From Lactobacillus gigeriorum DSM 23908 = CRBIP 24.85 (lineage in GTDB: Bacteria > Bacillota > Bacilli > Lactobacillales > Lactobacillaceae): a stretch of 64,000 nt of DNA. The translations under genes and the position numbers were made by a program. The notes under the pieces are model-generated. The model was not told where the DNA came from and searched no databases. It saw nothing but the letters and a program-made list of their open reading frames with translations. Location of the stretch: NCBI RefSeq assembly GCF_000296855.1, contig NZ_CAKC01000028.1:1-64000 (forward strand), written 5' to 3'. Shown here piece by piece: positions 57,298-64,000 of the stretch (its first letter is position 1; every line of letters starts with the position of its first letter).

Positions 57298-58014
57298 ATG
57301 AAGTTATCACAAAAGTTAGTTACAATTTCAACTGTTGCCTTATTAGGCATTAGTCCAGTTTTAGCCACTACAGCTCCTGTAATGACAGTTCAAGCAGCTA
57401 GTCAATATTACAAGACCAATGGCAAGAATAGCACCGTTAAAACTGTTAAGAAGGGCTATTTCGTTGATAAAAATGGCAAAAAAACTAGCAAGGCTATTCC
57501 AGAAAATGGTCAATACACTATTTGGGAAGTAAAGCAAATTGCTGGTAAGTGGTACTACAGCATCCAAACCAATATGGCTTATTGGATGCCAGCTAGTTTA
57601 ACTAAGGGTTCAGTTCAATATCAGGATGGTAAGAAGCTGGTTACCTTAACCACTGATGGCAAAGGCAAGGTTACATCAAGTGCCAAGACTGCTACCCAAA
57701 CTAGCAAGACTACTAAGACTTCAAAGACCAGTCAAAAGACTACGAAGAAGACTACTAAAGCTAGTAAGAGTTCCAAGACGACCAAGACTAGCGCTAAATT
57801 AACGGTAACTAACATTGTTACTATCCATAAGGCTCAAGTTTATGACCAAAAAGGCAATCCAGCCAAGACTTACCAAGGTTCAAAGAAGTGGACTGTAATT
57901 GGCAAGGGCGTTGAAGTTAAGGGCTTAGGCACTACTACCATTAAAGGTGAAAAATACTATGCGCTTGAACCAGGTCACTACTACCTTAAAGCTAGCGATG
58001 TCAAAGTAAAATAG
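57298..58014 (+). CDS. Secreted SLAP-type protein with Lys/Thr/Ser linker
   Basis: 238 aa. Signal peptide to about 35 (ending MTVQAAS). N-terminal domain 36-125 (KGYFVDKNGKKTSKAIPENG; IAGKWYYSIQTNMAYWMPAS). A strongly repetitive TSKTTKTSKTSQKTTKKT-type linker spans about 135-165. A SLAP-like repeat closes it (VTIHKAQVYDQKGNPAKTYQ; ending YLKASDVKVK). GGAGG precedes ATG 57298. Second of three SLAP genes in a row. Confidence 0.78.
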   Translation: MKLSQKLVTISTVALLGISPVLATTAPVMTVQAASQYYKTNGKNSTVKTVKKGYFVDKNGKKTSKAIPENGQYTIWEVKQIAGKWYYSIQTNMAYWMPASLTKGSVQYQDGKKLVTLTTDGKGKVTSSAKTATQTSKTTKTSKTSQKTTKKTTKASKSSKTTKTSAKLTVTNIVTIHKAQVYDQKGNPAKTYQGSKKWTVIGKGVEVKGLGTTTIKGEKYYALEPGHYYLKASDVKVK

Positions 58015-58052
58015 ATTGCGGATCGTTTACACAATAATTAAGTATTGGTTAT

Positions 58053-58086
58053 AAAGGCTGTTTCTTACTGAACGGCCTTTATTTTT
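58053..58086 (+). terminator. Terminator of the second SLAP gene
   Basis: AAAGGCTGTTTCTTACTGAACGGCCTTTATTTTT; stem of about 11 pairs with one mismatch. A TATAAT box for the next gene follows at 58091. Confidence 0.7.
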
Positions 58087-58164
58087 GCGTTATAATAGTA
58101 TATGTTAACTCCGAAAGCCAGATACGGATAGCTGGCTAAAGTTTTAAATGAGGTAATAGGATTC

Positions 58165-59706
58165 ATGAGAATTAGTCATAAAATAGTAATGGTATCAGCA
58201 GCTGCTTTGATGGCTGTTAGCCCAGTTTTAGGTGCAAGTCAAGCCACTACAGTACAAGCTGTAACCACTAGTAAAAAAGCAAAAACCAATTCTGGTACAG
58301 TTACGATTGTTCTTGGCCACAATGCATATATTTACTTAAAATCAGGCAAGCGCAACACTAACTACAAGTACCAAAACAAGTTATGGTCAGTAATTGGCAA
58401 GGGCGCTAGTCTTAAATCTGCAGGTTTAAAGACCATTAATGGCGTTGACTACTACGATATTGGTGATGGCAACTATATCAAAGCTGCCAACGTAGCTACT
58501 GTTGATGGTAAGAAGGTAAATCATAAGAGCACCCCTGCTAAAGATGACAATACTAAAACTATCAAGTTGACTCACAATGCTTATGTTTACAACAATAAAG
58601 GGGTAAGAATTAAGTCAGCTGGTACTTTGAAGAAAGGTACCACTATCAAGTACACTGGTACTAAGAAGATTAAAGGCAAGAAATACTTTGCTTTGGCTAA
58701 TAACCAATTCGTTAAAACCGCTAATGCTAAGGTAACTTCAGATGAACCTGTTCAAGATGATACGACTATGATCAATATCATCAAGAACTCCATTGTTTAC
58801 GATGGTAACGGTCAAGCATATGACCCACAACAAAAGATCATCAAGGGTGCCCAATATGTGGCTTTGAAAGCTAAGAACATCGATGGCAAGTGGTACTACA
58901 TGATCGGCAATAGCGAAGATGGTGAACAATGGATTAAGGCCGTCAACACTACCTTAGCTTCAGGTAAGGCCTTAATTCCTGAAGATGAATTGCCAAATAA
59001 TAATGATACGACTTCAGATGATCAAGATGATACAATTGCTACTCTTGGTCAAGATACGGTAACTTACACTGCTAATGGTAAGGCTACGACCAATTCATTT
59101 GAAAGTGGTCACCGTGTAAGAGTTACTGAATTACGCTACATTTGGGAAGCAGACAAGAATCAAGCAGAATTGTTCTACAAGCTTGCTAGCGATAAGAACG
59201 GCTACATCAAGCAAAGTGTAGTTGCTACGATTTCAGGCAAACCTTTGAATGCTGTTAACACTTCTGAAGAAGCTCGTTTAAGTGGTGTAGTAGCAACTGC
59301 TAATGATAAGGCACCATTGTCTGCGGCCATTGCAGAAGCTAATAACGTAAAGGCTTCAGATAGCTACAAGTTAGCTACTAAGAGTGCAAGGGATGCTTAC
59401 GATTCAGCAATTACAAATGCTCAAACTATGTTTGGTGCTAAGACAGCTACTTTGTTAGATGTTAATAATGCTCAAGCTGCCGTAACTAAGGCTAAGGCAG
59501 CTTTAAATGGTGCTAAGGTACGCGTCGGCAATTTAGGTAGCTTAACTGCTTCAGAAGCTGATCAAATTATTGCTTTGGTAGCCAACGTTAATGGCGTTAC
59601 TGCTTCGCAAGTTCAATTTAACAATGGTAATGCGAACTTGACGGTAACTTCAAATAATGGTTTCGTTCAAACGCTTAACGTTAGTGACTATGCAACTGTT
59701 AACTAA
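58165..59706 (+). CDS. Large secreted SLAP protein with helical (FIVAR-like) domain
   Basis: 513 aa. Signal peptide to about 32 (ending TTVQA). Here the SLAP-like repeats are at the front (VLGHNAYIYLKSGKRN; KLTHNAYVYNNKGVRI; NIIKNSIVYDGNGQAYD), not at the C-terminus. A fourth beta segment (EADKNQAELFYKLASDKNGY) leads to a FIVAR-like helical bundle at about 375-450 (KSARDAYDSAITNAQTMFGA; AAVTKAKAALNGAK), then a small C-terminal domain (TVTSNNGFVQTLNVSDYATV). It has its own terminator. Probably an S-layer-associated adhesin-like protein; function unknown. Confidence 0.78.
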   Translation: MRISHKIVMVSAAALMAVSPVLGASQATTVQAVTTSKKAKTNSGTVTIVLGHNAYIYLKSGKRNTNYKYQNKLWSVIGKGASLKSAGLKTINGVDYYDIGDGNYIKAANVATVDGKKVNHKSTPAKDDNTKTIKLTHNAYVYNNKGVRIKSAGTLKKGTTIKYTGTKKIKGKKYFALANNQFVKTANAKVTSDEPVQDDTTMINIIKNSIVYDGNGQAYDPQQKIIKGAQYVALKAKNIDGKWYYMIGNSEDGEQWIKAVNTTLASGKALIPEDELPNNNDTTSDDQDDTIATLGQDTVTYTANGKATTNSFESGHRVRVTELRYIWEADKNQAELFYKLASDKNGYIKQSVVATISGKPLNAVNTSEEARLSGVVATANDKAPLSAAIAEANNVKASDSYKLATKSARDAYDSAITNAQTMFGAKTATLLDVNNAQAAVTKAKAALNGAKVRVGNLGSLTASEADQIIALVANVNGVTASQVQFNNGNANLTVTSNNGFVQTLNVSDYATVN

Positions 59707-59731
59707 TTCTTTACAATTTGAATACAAAATT

Positions 59732-59760
59732 CGCAACCTAATATTTGGGTTGCGTTTTTT
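59732..59760 (+). terminator. Terminator of the large SLAP gene
   Basis: CGCAACC-TAATATTT-GGTTGCG (one offset G) followed by TTTTTT. Confidence 0.85.
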
Positions 59761-59810
59761 GCTTTATAATTCTTAGGGTGTGAATAAATGAATAAAAATG
59801 TGAGGAAGTC

Positions 59811-60818
59811 ATGTTAGCTTTTGCAATCTACCTTGATCAAGCGTTGACGGCAGCCGACTATAATTACTTGTTGGCAATGCGCAATGCTGGATTCGAAGAG
59901 GTTTATACTAATCTGCAAACAACTGTTGAAGCCGAAGCGTTGCGGACGCGGTTGTTGGAATTAAGTAAGTGGTGTGAAAATTTAAGTCTTAAGTTGGAAT
60001 TAGCTGCTTCGGTTCAAGAATTAGCGACGTTGGGCTTTGATTTAAACAACGTTGGCCAAATTCAGAGCTTACATATCAATAGCCTAAAGTTACCAGCTGA
60101 TACGCCAATTAATTTAGTAGCTAAATTGTCCAAATCGCTGACGGTGATTTTGGATGCCAATAGTATGAATGATGAACTAGTTAGTGAATTACATGAATAT
60201 AGCGCTGCTTTTGAGCATCTTAAGTTAGGCTATGGCAATTATCCTTATGTGGAAACAGGCATTGCCGAAGATTGGTTTGTTATGCGCAATCAGCAACTTA
60301 AAAAGCTGGGCTTTGAGATTGAAGCTTTTGTTTCAAGTGGCAATGGTGACGAGCAGCATACAACGCTTGAAAAATTGCGGAATGTTAATCCGTTGGCAGC
60401 AATGCTTAAGTTGCAAACATCTTGCAATAAGATAATTGTTGGCGATCATTTAGATAGCAATAAGGTCGCAGCTTTTAGCAACTACTTGAAAAAAGGTATG
60501 GTTACCTTCAAACTGATCAGTGAACAAGAAATTTTGTTTGATCACGTTTGGCATAGCGATAATTATGTCGCTGAAAATCTATTGATGTTAGGCAAAATCG
60601 ATGATTATCGCGTTCCTATTAAGGAGCGTGAAGCTCGTCCTGCAGGCACAGTCGCTTGCACCAATGAGCTCTATACTGGTTTCAGCAATTACTTGCAAAT
60701 TAGTAAAGTTACTTTACCTACAGATAAGCGCATTACGGTTTTGGGGCACATCAGTCCTGAAGATTTACCGTTATTAGCAGTGATTAAACCAGAAATGCCA
60801 GTATTTTTTGTTAAATAG
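59811..60818 (+). CDS. DUF871 / MupG-like protein (6-phospho-N-acetylmuramidase family)
   Basis: 335 aa. TIM-barrel start LAFAIYLDQALTAADYNYLL and FEEVYTNLQTT, then LKLGYGNYPYVETGIAEDWF in the place where MupG enzymes have HNFYPRxxTGL, and IPIKEREARPAGTV-like RVPIKEREARPAGTVACTNE near the end. The family splits MurNAc-6-P-GlcNAc in wall recycling. Some consensus residues differ, so the substrate may not be the same. GAGGAAG precedes ATG 59811. Confidence 0.75.
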   Translation: MLAFAIYLDQALTAADYNYLLAMRNAGFEEVYTNLQTTVEAEALRTRLLELSKWCENLSLKLELAASVQELATLGFDLNNVGQIQSLHINSLKLPADTPINLVAKLSKSLTVILDANSMNDELVSELHEYSAAFEHLKLGYGNYPYVETGIAEDWFVMRNQQLKKLGFEIEAFVSSGNGDEQHTTLEKLRNVNPLAAMLKLQTSCNKIIVGDHLDSNKVAAFSNYLKKGMVTFKLISEQEILFDHVWHSDNYVAENLLMLGKIDDYRVPIKEREARPAGTVACTNELYTGFSNYLQISKVTLPTDKRITVLGHISPEDLPLLAVIKPEMPVFFVK

Positions 60819-60870
60819 TGGTATTTTTTGCTAAAATAGAAGTTGTTAGCATATTTTTACGGAGGAAATT

Positions 60871-61842
60871 ATGTCTTATAAAGACGATTTAAAGATTTTT
60901 GCCCTTAACTCTAATGTTCCATTGGCGCAAAAGATAGCAGACCGTGTTGGCGTACCATTGAGTAAATCAAGCGTTGAAAGATTTAGCGATGGTGAAATTC
61001 AAATCAATATTGATGATTCTGTTCGTGGTAAGGATGTTTACTTGGTTCAATCAACCAGTGCTCCAGTTAACGACAACTTGATGGAATTGTTGATTATGAT
61101 CGATGCTGTTCGTCGTGCTAGTGCACGGACGATTAACCTAGTAATTCCATATTATGGTTATGCTCGTCAAGATCGTAAGACTAGAGCGCGTGAACCAATC
61201 ACTGCTAAGTTGGTAGCAGATATGTTGCAAGCAGCTGGTGCAGACCGTGTGCTTTCACTTGACTTGCATGCTCCACAAATTCAAGGATTCTTTGATATCC
61301 CAGTTGATAACTTGATGGGAGCTCCATTATTAGCTGACTACTTCTTGAGCAATGGCCTTGAAAAGGATGCTGTAGTAGTTTCACCTGACCATGGTGGTGT
61401 AACTAGAGCACGTAAGTTAGCAGAATTTTTGGGTACTAATATTGCCATTGTCGATAAGCGTCGACCAAAAGCTAATGTTGCTGAAGTTATGAACATCATT
61501 GGTGATGTTAAAGGCAAGCGGGCAATCATTATCGACGATATGATCGATACTGCTGGTACGATTACCTTAGCTGCCCAAGCTTTGATTGATGCGGGTGCAA
61601 CTGAAGTTTATGCTTCAGCTACTCATGCAGTTTTGTCAGGACCTGCAGTTGACCGTCTTAACAAATCTGCAATTAAGAATTTGGTTTTGACTGATTCAAT
61701 CAATCAACCTGAAGAAAAGCAACTTGAAAAGATGTTGCTCGTATCAGTTGGACCATTGATGGGGGATGCCATTAAGTGCATTCAAGAACACAAGCCGCTT
61801 AGCCCATTGTTCAATACTAGATACGAAGCAGATAAGCACTAA
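60871..61842 (+). CDS. prs: Ribose-phosphate pyrophosphokinase (PRPP synthetase)
   Basis: 323 aa. Makes PRPP from ribose-5-P and [61 protein letters not shown] and the PRPP loop [18 protein letters not shown] precedes ATG 60871. Supplies PRPP that PurR senses (purR lies 6 kb upstream). Confidence 0.96.
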   Translation: MSYKDDLKIFALNSNVPLAQKIADRVGVPLSKSSVERFSDGEIQINIDDSVRGKDVYLVQSTSAPVNDNLMELLIMIDAVRRASARTINLVIPYYGYARQDRKTRAREPITAKLVADMLQAAGADRVLSLDLHAPQIQGFFDIPVDNLMGAPLLADYFLSNGLEKDAVVVSPDHGGVTRARKLAEFLGTNIAIVDKRRPKANVAEVMNIIGDVKGKRAIIIDDMIDTAGTITLAAQALIDAGATEVYASATHAVLSGPAVDRLNKSAIKNLVLTDSINQPEEKQLEKMLLVSVGPLMGDAIKCIQEHKPLSPLFNTRYEADKH

Positions 61843-61845
61843 TCA

Positions 61846-61877
61846 AAAAAGCTGAATTCCATGAATTCAGCCTTTTT
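61846..61877. terminator. Bidirectional terminator
   Basis: AAAAAGCTGAATTC-CAT-GAATTCAGCCTTTTT between the converging prs and HD genes. Confidence 0.9.
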
Positions 61878-61879
61878 GT

Positions 61880-63247
61880 TTATTCGGATTTTTTCTTAGG
61901 GCGACGCAAGTAGCGTAGTTCGCCATTGCGGACGTATTTTTGGAATTCTTGATAAATCGGATCAAAAATTTGGGGTTCGTCATTTTTAGCCAACATGGTT
62001 TTAGGGAAGAAGAAGCGCTCATCCCCTTGGAAAGTTCCATTAAGAGCTTTTACCAATGGACTAAGTTCAGACAATTCAATCAAAGTACCATCGTCTTGCA
62101 TAATTTCGATTTGACTATTGGCATTTTTGCCAGTCGGTTTATAAGCATCATAAGGCTCGTCGAAAGCAGAATTAATCTCAGTATAGTATTCTGGATCAAA
62201 GCCAGCCTCTTTGATCAAATTCTTCAACTTAGGTAAAAGCTTCTTCGTTTCAGGATCGATTTTAACGCTAGCTAATTGCTTGCGGAATAAATAGCGCTTA
62301 GCTAAATCAGCTAAAATTTGATCGGAAGAATCGGTCCACATAGAGAAGTTAGTTTCCATTACCCCATCATCAAGCTTCAAGTAATCATCAAGCGTCCATT
62401 TACCAGCTAAAAACCGGGCTAATTCTGGCGTAACTGGTAATGTGCCTTGTTGATAAACATCTTTAGCTCGCTGAAGCAGGTGATGCAAAATGACTTCCAT
62501 GGAACGACCAACGCGGTGGAAGTATACCTGTTGGTACATTTGATAGCGCGATACGATGTAGTCCTCAACAGCATGCATCCCATTATTGTTGAAGCAGATC
62601 CCATTTTGATAGGGGCGAATTACCCGAAGTACGCGGGAAATATCAAAGTGGCCATAGCTTACGCCTGTGAAGTAAGCATCGCGCTGCAAATAATCCATTC
62701 GATCGGCATCAGCCTGACTTGAGATCATTTTTACTACTTGGGGATTAGGATAAGTTTTCGCAATTACGCTTGCGACCAACTCAGGGAAATTAGGCGCCAC
62801 CTTGCGCAAAGCATGATTGATCTCGGTATTAGGATCGGTGATGATCTTTTGCCCTAGCACCTCGTGGTTAGTGCCAAATAAGTGCTCAAAGGTATGTGAA
62901 TAAGGACCATGTCCAATATCATGAAGCAAACCGGCACATTCAACCAATAAGCGATTATCCACGTCCCATAAGCCATCTCCTGGCTTGACCAAAGGATATT
63001 TTTTAGCAAAAATATTGCAGATACGTCTGGTTAACTCATAAACGCCCAAATTATGTTCAAATCGGGTATGCGTAGCGCCAGGAAAAACATAGCTGACAGG
63101 ACCTAGCTGCTTGATGCGACGCATGCGCTGAAACTCTTTAGACTTCAGAATATTTAAGACTACCTGATCTTCAATATGGATATAACCATGAACGGGATCC
63201 CGAAGGACCACTTCATGTGGTAATTTTTCACTGTAAAATTTTGGCAT
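61880..63247 (-). CDS. HD-domain deoxynucleotide triphosphohydrolase-like protein (YwfO family)
   Basis: 455 aa. RDPVHGYIHIEDQVVLNILK, ATHTRFEHNLGVYELTRRI and LLHDIGHGPYSHTFEHLF give the SAMHD1/dGTPase-type HD fold with its His and Asp metal ligands; SSQADADRMDYLQRDAYFTG is the third metal motif. Bacterial relatives hydrolyse dNTPs. The C-terminal 150 residues are variable. ATG 63247 has a weak GAGGATTT site upstream. Faces the DUF1934 gene. Confidence 0.88.
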   Translation of the reverse strand: MPKFYSEKLPHEVVLRDPVHGYIHIEDQVVLNILKSKEFQRMRRIKQLGPVSYVFPGATHTRFEHNLGVYELTRRICNIFAKKYPLVKPGDGLWDVDNRLLVECAGLLHDIGHGPYSHTFEHLFGTNHEVLGQKIITDPNTEINHALRKVAPNFPELVASVIAKTYPNPQVVKMISSQADADRMDYLQRDAYFTGVSYGHFDISRVLRVIRPYQNGICFNNNGMHAVEDYIVSRYQMYQQVYFHRVGRSMEVILHHLLQRAKDVYQQGTLPVTPELARFLAGKWTLDDYLKLDDGVMETNFSMWTDSSDQILADLAKRYLFRKQLASVKIDPETKKLLPKLKNLIKEAGFDPEYYTEINSAFDEPYDAYKPTGKNANSQIEIMQDDGTLIELSELSPLVKALNGTFQGDERFFFPKTMLAKNDEPQIFDPIYQEFQKYVRNGELRYLRRPKKKSE

Positions 63248-63338
63248 AGAAATCCTCGATATAAAAAATTTTAGCTTTTGCTACAAATAGCTTAAAATAT
63301 AACTTGACTAACAAAATTATAGCAAATAAGGATGACTT

Positions 63339-63740
63339 ATGACTAAGATAAAGGTAAAAATGACCAGCACGATTGTCCAAGAAGACAATCGTGAGACTTT
63401 CGTAAAAGCTGCACCAGGTGAAATAACAATTACTGATGAAGCAATTCGCATCAATTATCTGGAAGATAATGCAATTCCAGTTAAAATGTTGCTTAAAAAA
63501 GACGAGCTGCTCTTGAAGCGTGGCGTTGATAGTCAGAATTACTCATTATTGCGATTCATCCCTGGAGAAAAGTGTCCAGGGCGTTACGTAGTTACCGGTC
63601 GGCAAATGGATTTGACTAGCGTCACTAAACTATTAAAAGTAGAACGTACCGGTCAAGCCGGGAAAGTTCAGCTTGAATATGAGCTCTTCAATGGGCTATA
63701 CTTAGTAGGTGATTATACTGTTGAATTGATTTTTGGCTAG
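63339..63740 (+). CDS. DUF1934 (YwiB family) protein
   Basis: 133 aa. Beta-barrel of lipocalin-like type: KVKMTSTIVQEDNRETFVKA, LLKKDELLLKRGVDSQNYSL and GKVQLEYELFNGLYLVGDYT. Such genes usually precede rpoE, as here (46 bp). Function is unknown. No membrane segment. Confidence 0.88.
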   Translation: MTKIKVKMTSTIVQEDNRETFVKAAPGEITITDEAIRINYLEDNAIPVKMLLKKDELLLKRGVDSQNYSLLRFIPGEKCPGRYVVTGRQMDLTSVTKLLKVERTGQAGKVQLEYELFNGLYLVGDYTVELIFG

Positions 63741-63786
63741 ATACTTAGTAAAATAAGAAGATCGTAAGAAGAGAGGACGAACTACT

Positions 63787-64000
63787 GTGGGATTAGATGA
63801 CTTTAAGGATAAAAACCGTAACGAATTGTCAATGATCGAAGTTGCTCGCGCAATTTTGGAAGATTCAGGTAAGAGAATGGCTTTTGCTGATATCGTTAAT
63901 GCGGTGCAAAAGTACTTGGAAAAGAGCGATGAAGAAATTCGCGACCGTTTGCCACAATTTTACACTGATATGAACACTGATGGCGAATTCATCTCAATGG
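63787..64000 (+). CDS. rpoE: RNA polymerase delta subunit, 5' part
   Basis: Only the first 71 codons are in the window. Translation begins [20 protein letters not shown] and goes on with [20 protein letters not shown] and [15 protein letters not shown], the HARE-HTH domain of RpoE. The acidic tail would follow outside the window. Start GTG with AGAGGAC upstream. Confidence 0.93.
   Translation, partial: MGLDDFKDKNRNELSMIEVARAILEDSGKRMAFADIVNAVQKYLEKSDEEIRDRLPQFYTDMNTDGEFISM

Overview
The window is a Firmicutes chromosome segment from the Lactobacillus acidophilus group. The evidence is low GC, many surface proteins ending in SLAP (S-layer attachment) repeats, an S-layer gene with a partner copy in opposite orientation, and a gene order (slp region, SLAP autolysins, gpmA, opp operon, glmU, prs, HD hydrolase, rpoE) that I recall from that group. 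I cannot name the species from sequence alone.

Layout. 0-2.6 kb: an Rpn-type nuclease/transposase gene and two proteins of unknown function. 2.6-11.2 kb: the slp cassette. It has an expressed slpA with a strong promoter and structured leader, a reading frame of broken genes (DUF4143 ATPase, ImmA-type peptidase, amber-split protein, sigma-like remnant, Rpn remnant), one intact AlbA/Schlafen-type gene with a 21-bp minisatellite, and a promoterless, frameshifted silent slp copy on the other strand. The two slp copies share a 17-bp perfect inverted repeat in the signal-peptide region, exactly where homology in the silent copy begins. 11.3-13.8 kb: a two-gene SLAP autolysin operon (muramidase/glucosaminidase and amidase). 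13.9-20.7 kb: an antiporter, a minus-strand operon (PAS protein, two paralogous lipoproteins, a Gfo/Idh/MocA oxidoreductase), gpmA, and an NlpC/P60-SLAP gene broken by one TGA. 20.8-26.2 kb: orphan HicB-like protein, then LCP ligase, PlsY and a large LTA-synthase-like fusion protein. 26.2-32.8 kb: T-box-controlled tyrS, tRNA-Thr, and a 4.9-kb island bounded by a 14-bp repeat of the tRNA 3' end. The island carries an LPXTG surface protein, a shortened ISL3 transposase, an IS relic and a TetR-like regulator. 32.8-42 kb: HD hydrolase, CBS-less guaB, oppA, oppBCDF and a cysteine peptidase (peptide uptake and breakdown). 42-49.6 kb: greA, CPBP-like membrane protein, tRNA-Gly, SRAP protein, trpS, comEB, TPM-like protein, and an M-box-controlled mgtA. 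49.6-56.5 kb: metG-tatD-rnmV-rsmA, veg, purR, glmU. 56.6-59.7 kb: three SLAP proteins in a row. 59.8-64 kb: DUF871/MupG-like protein, prs, HD hydrolase, DUF1934 protein and the start of rpoE.

Theme. The window is dominated by cell-surface construction. Eight SLAP-type loci (slpA, silent slp, muramidase, amidase, NlpC/P60, three small SLAP proteins), an LCP ligase, an LTA-synthase-like protein, GlmU and a MupG-like enzyme all act on the wall or its coat. The most unusual regions are the slp inversion cassette and the tRNA-Thr island. Functions are assigned by eye from protein sequence; no database search was run.
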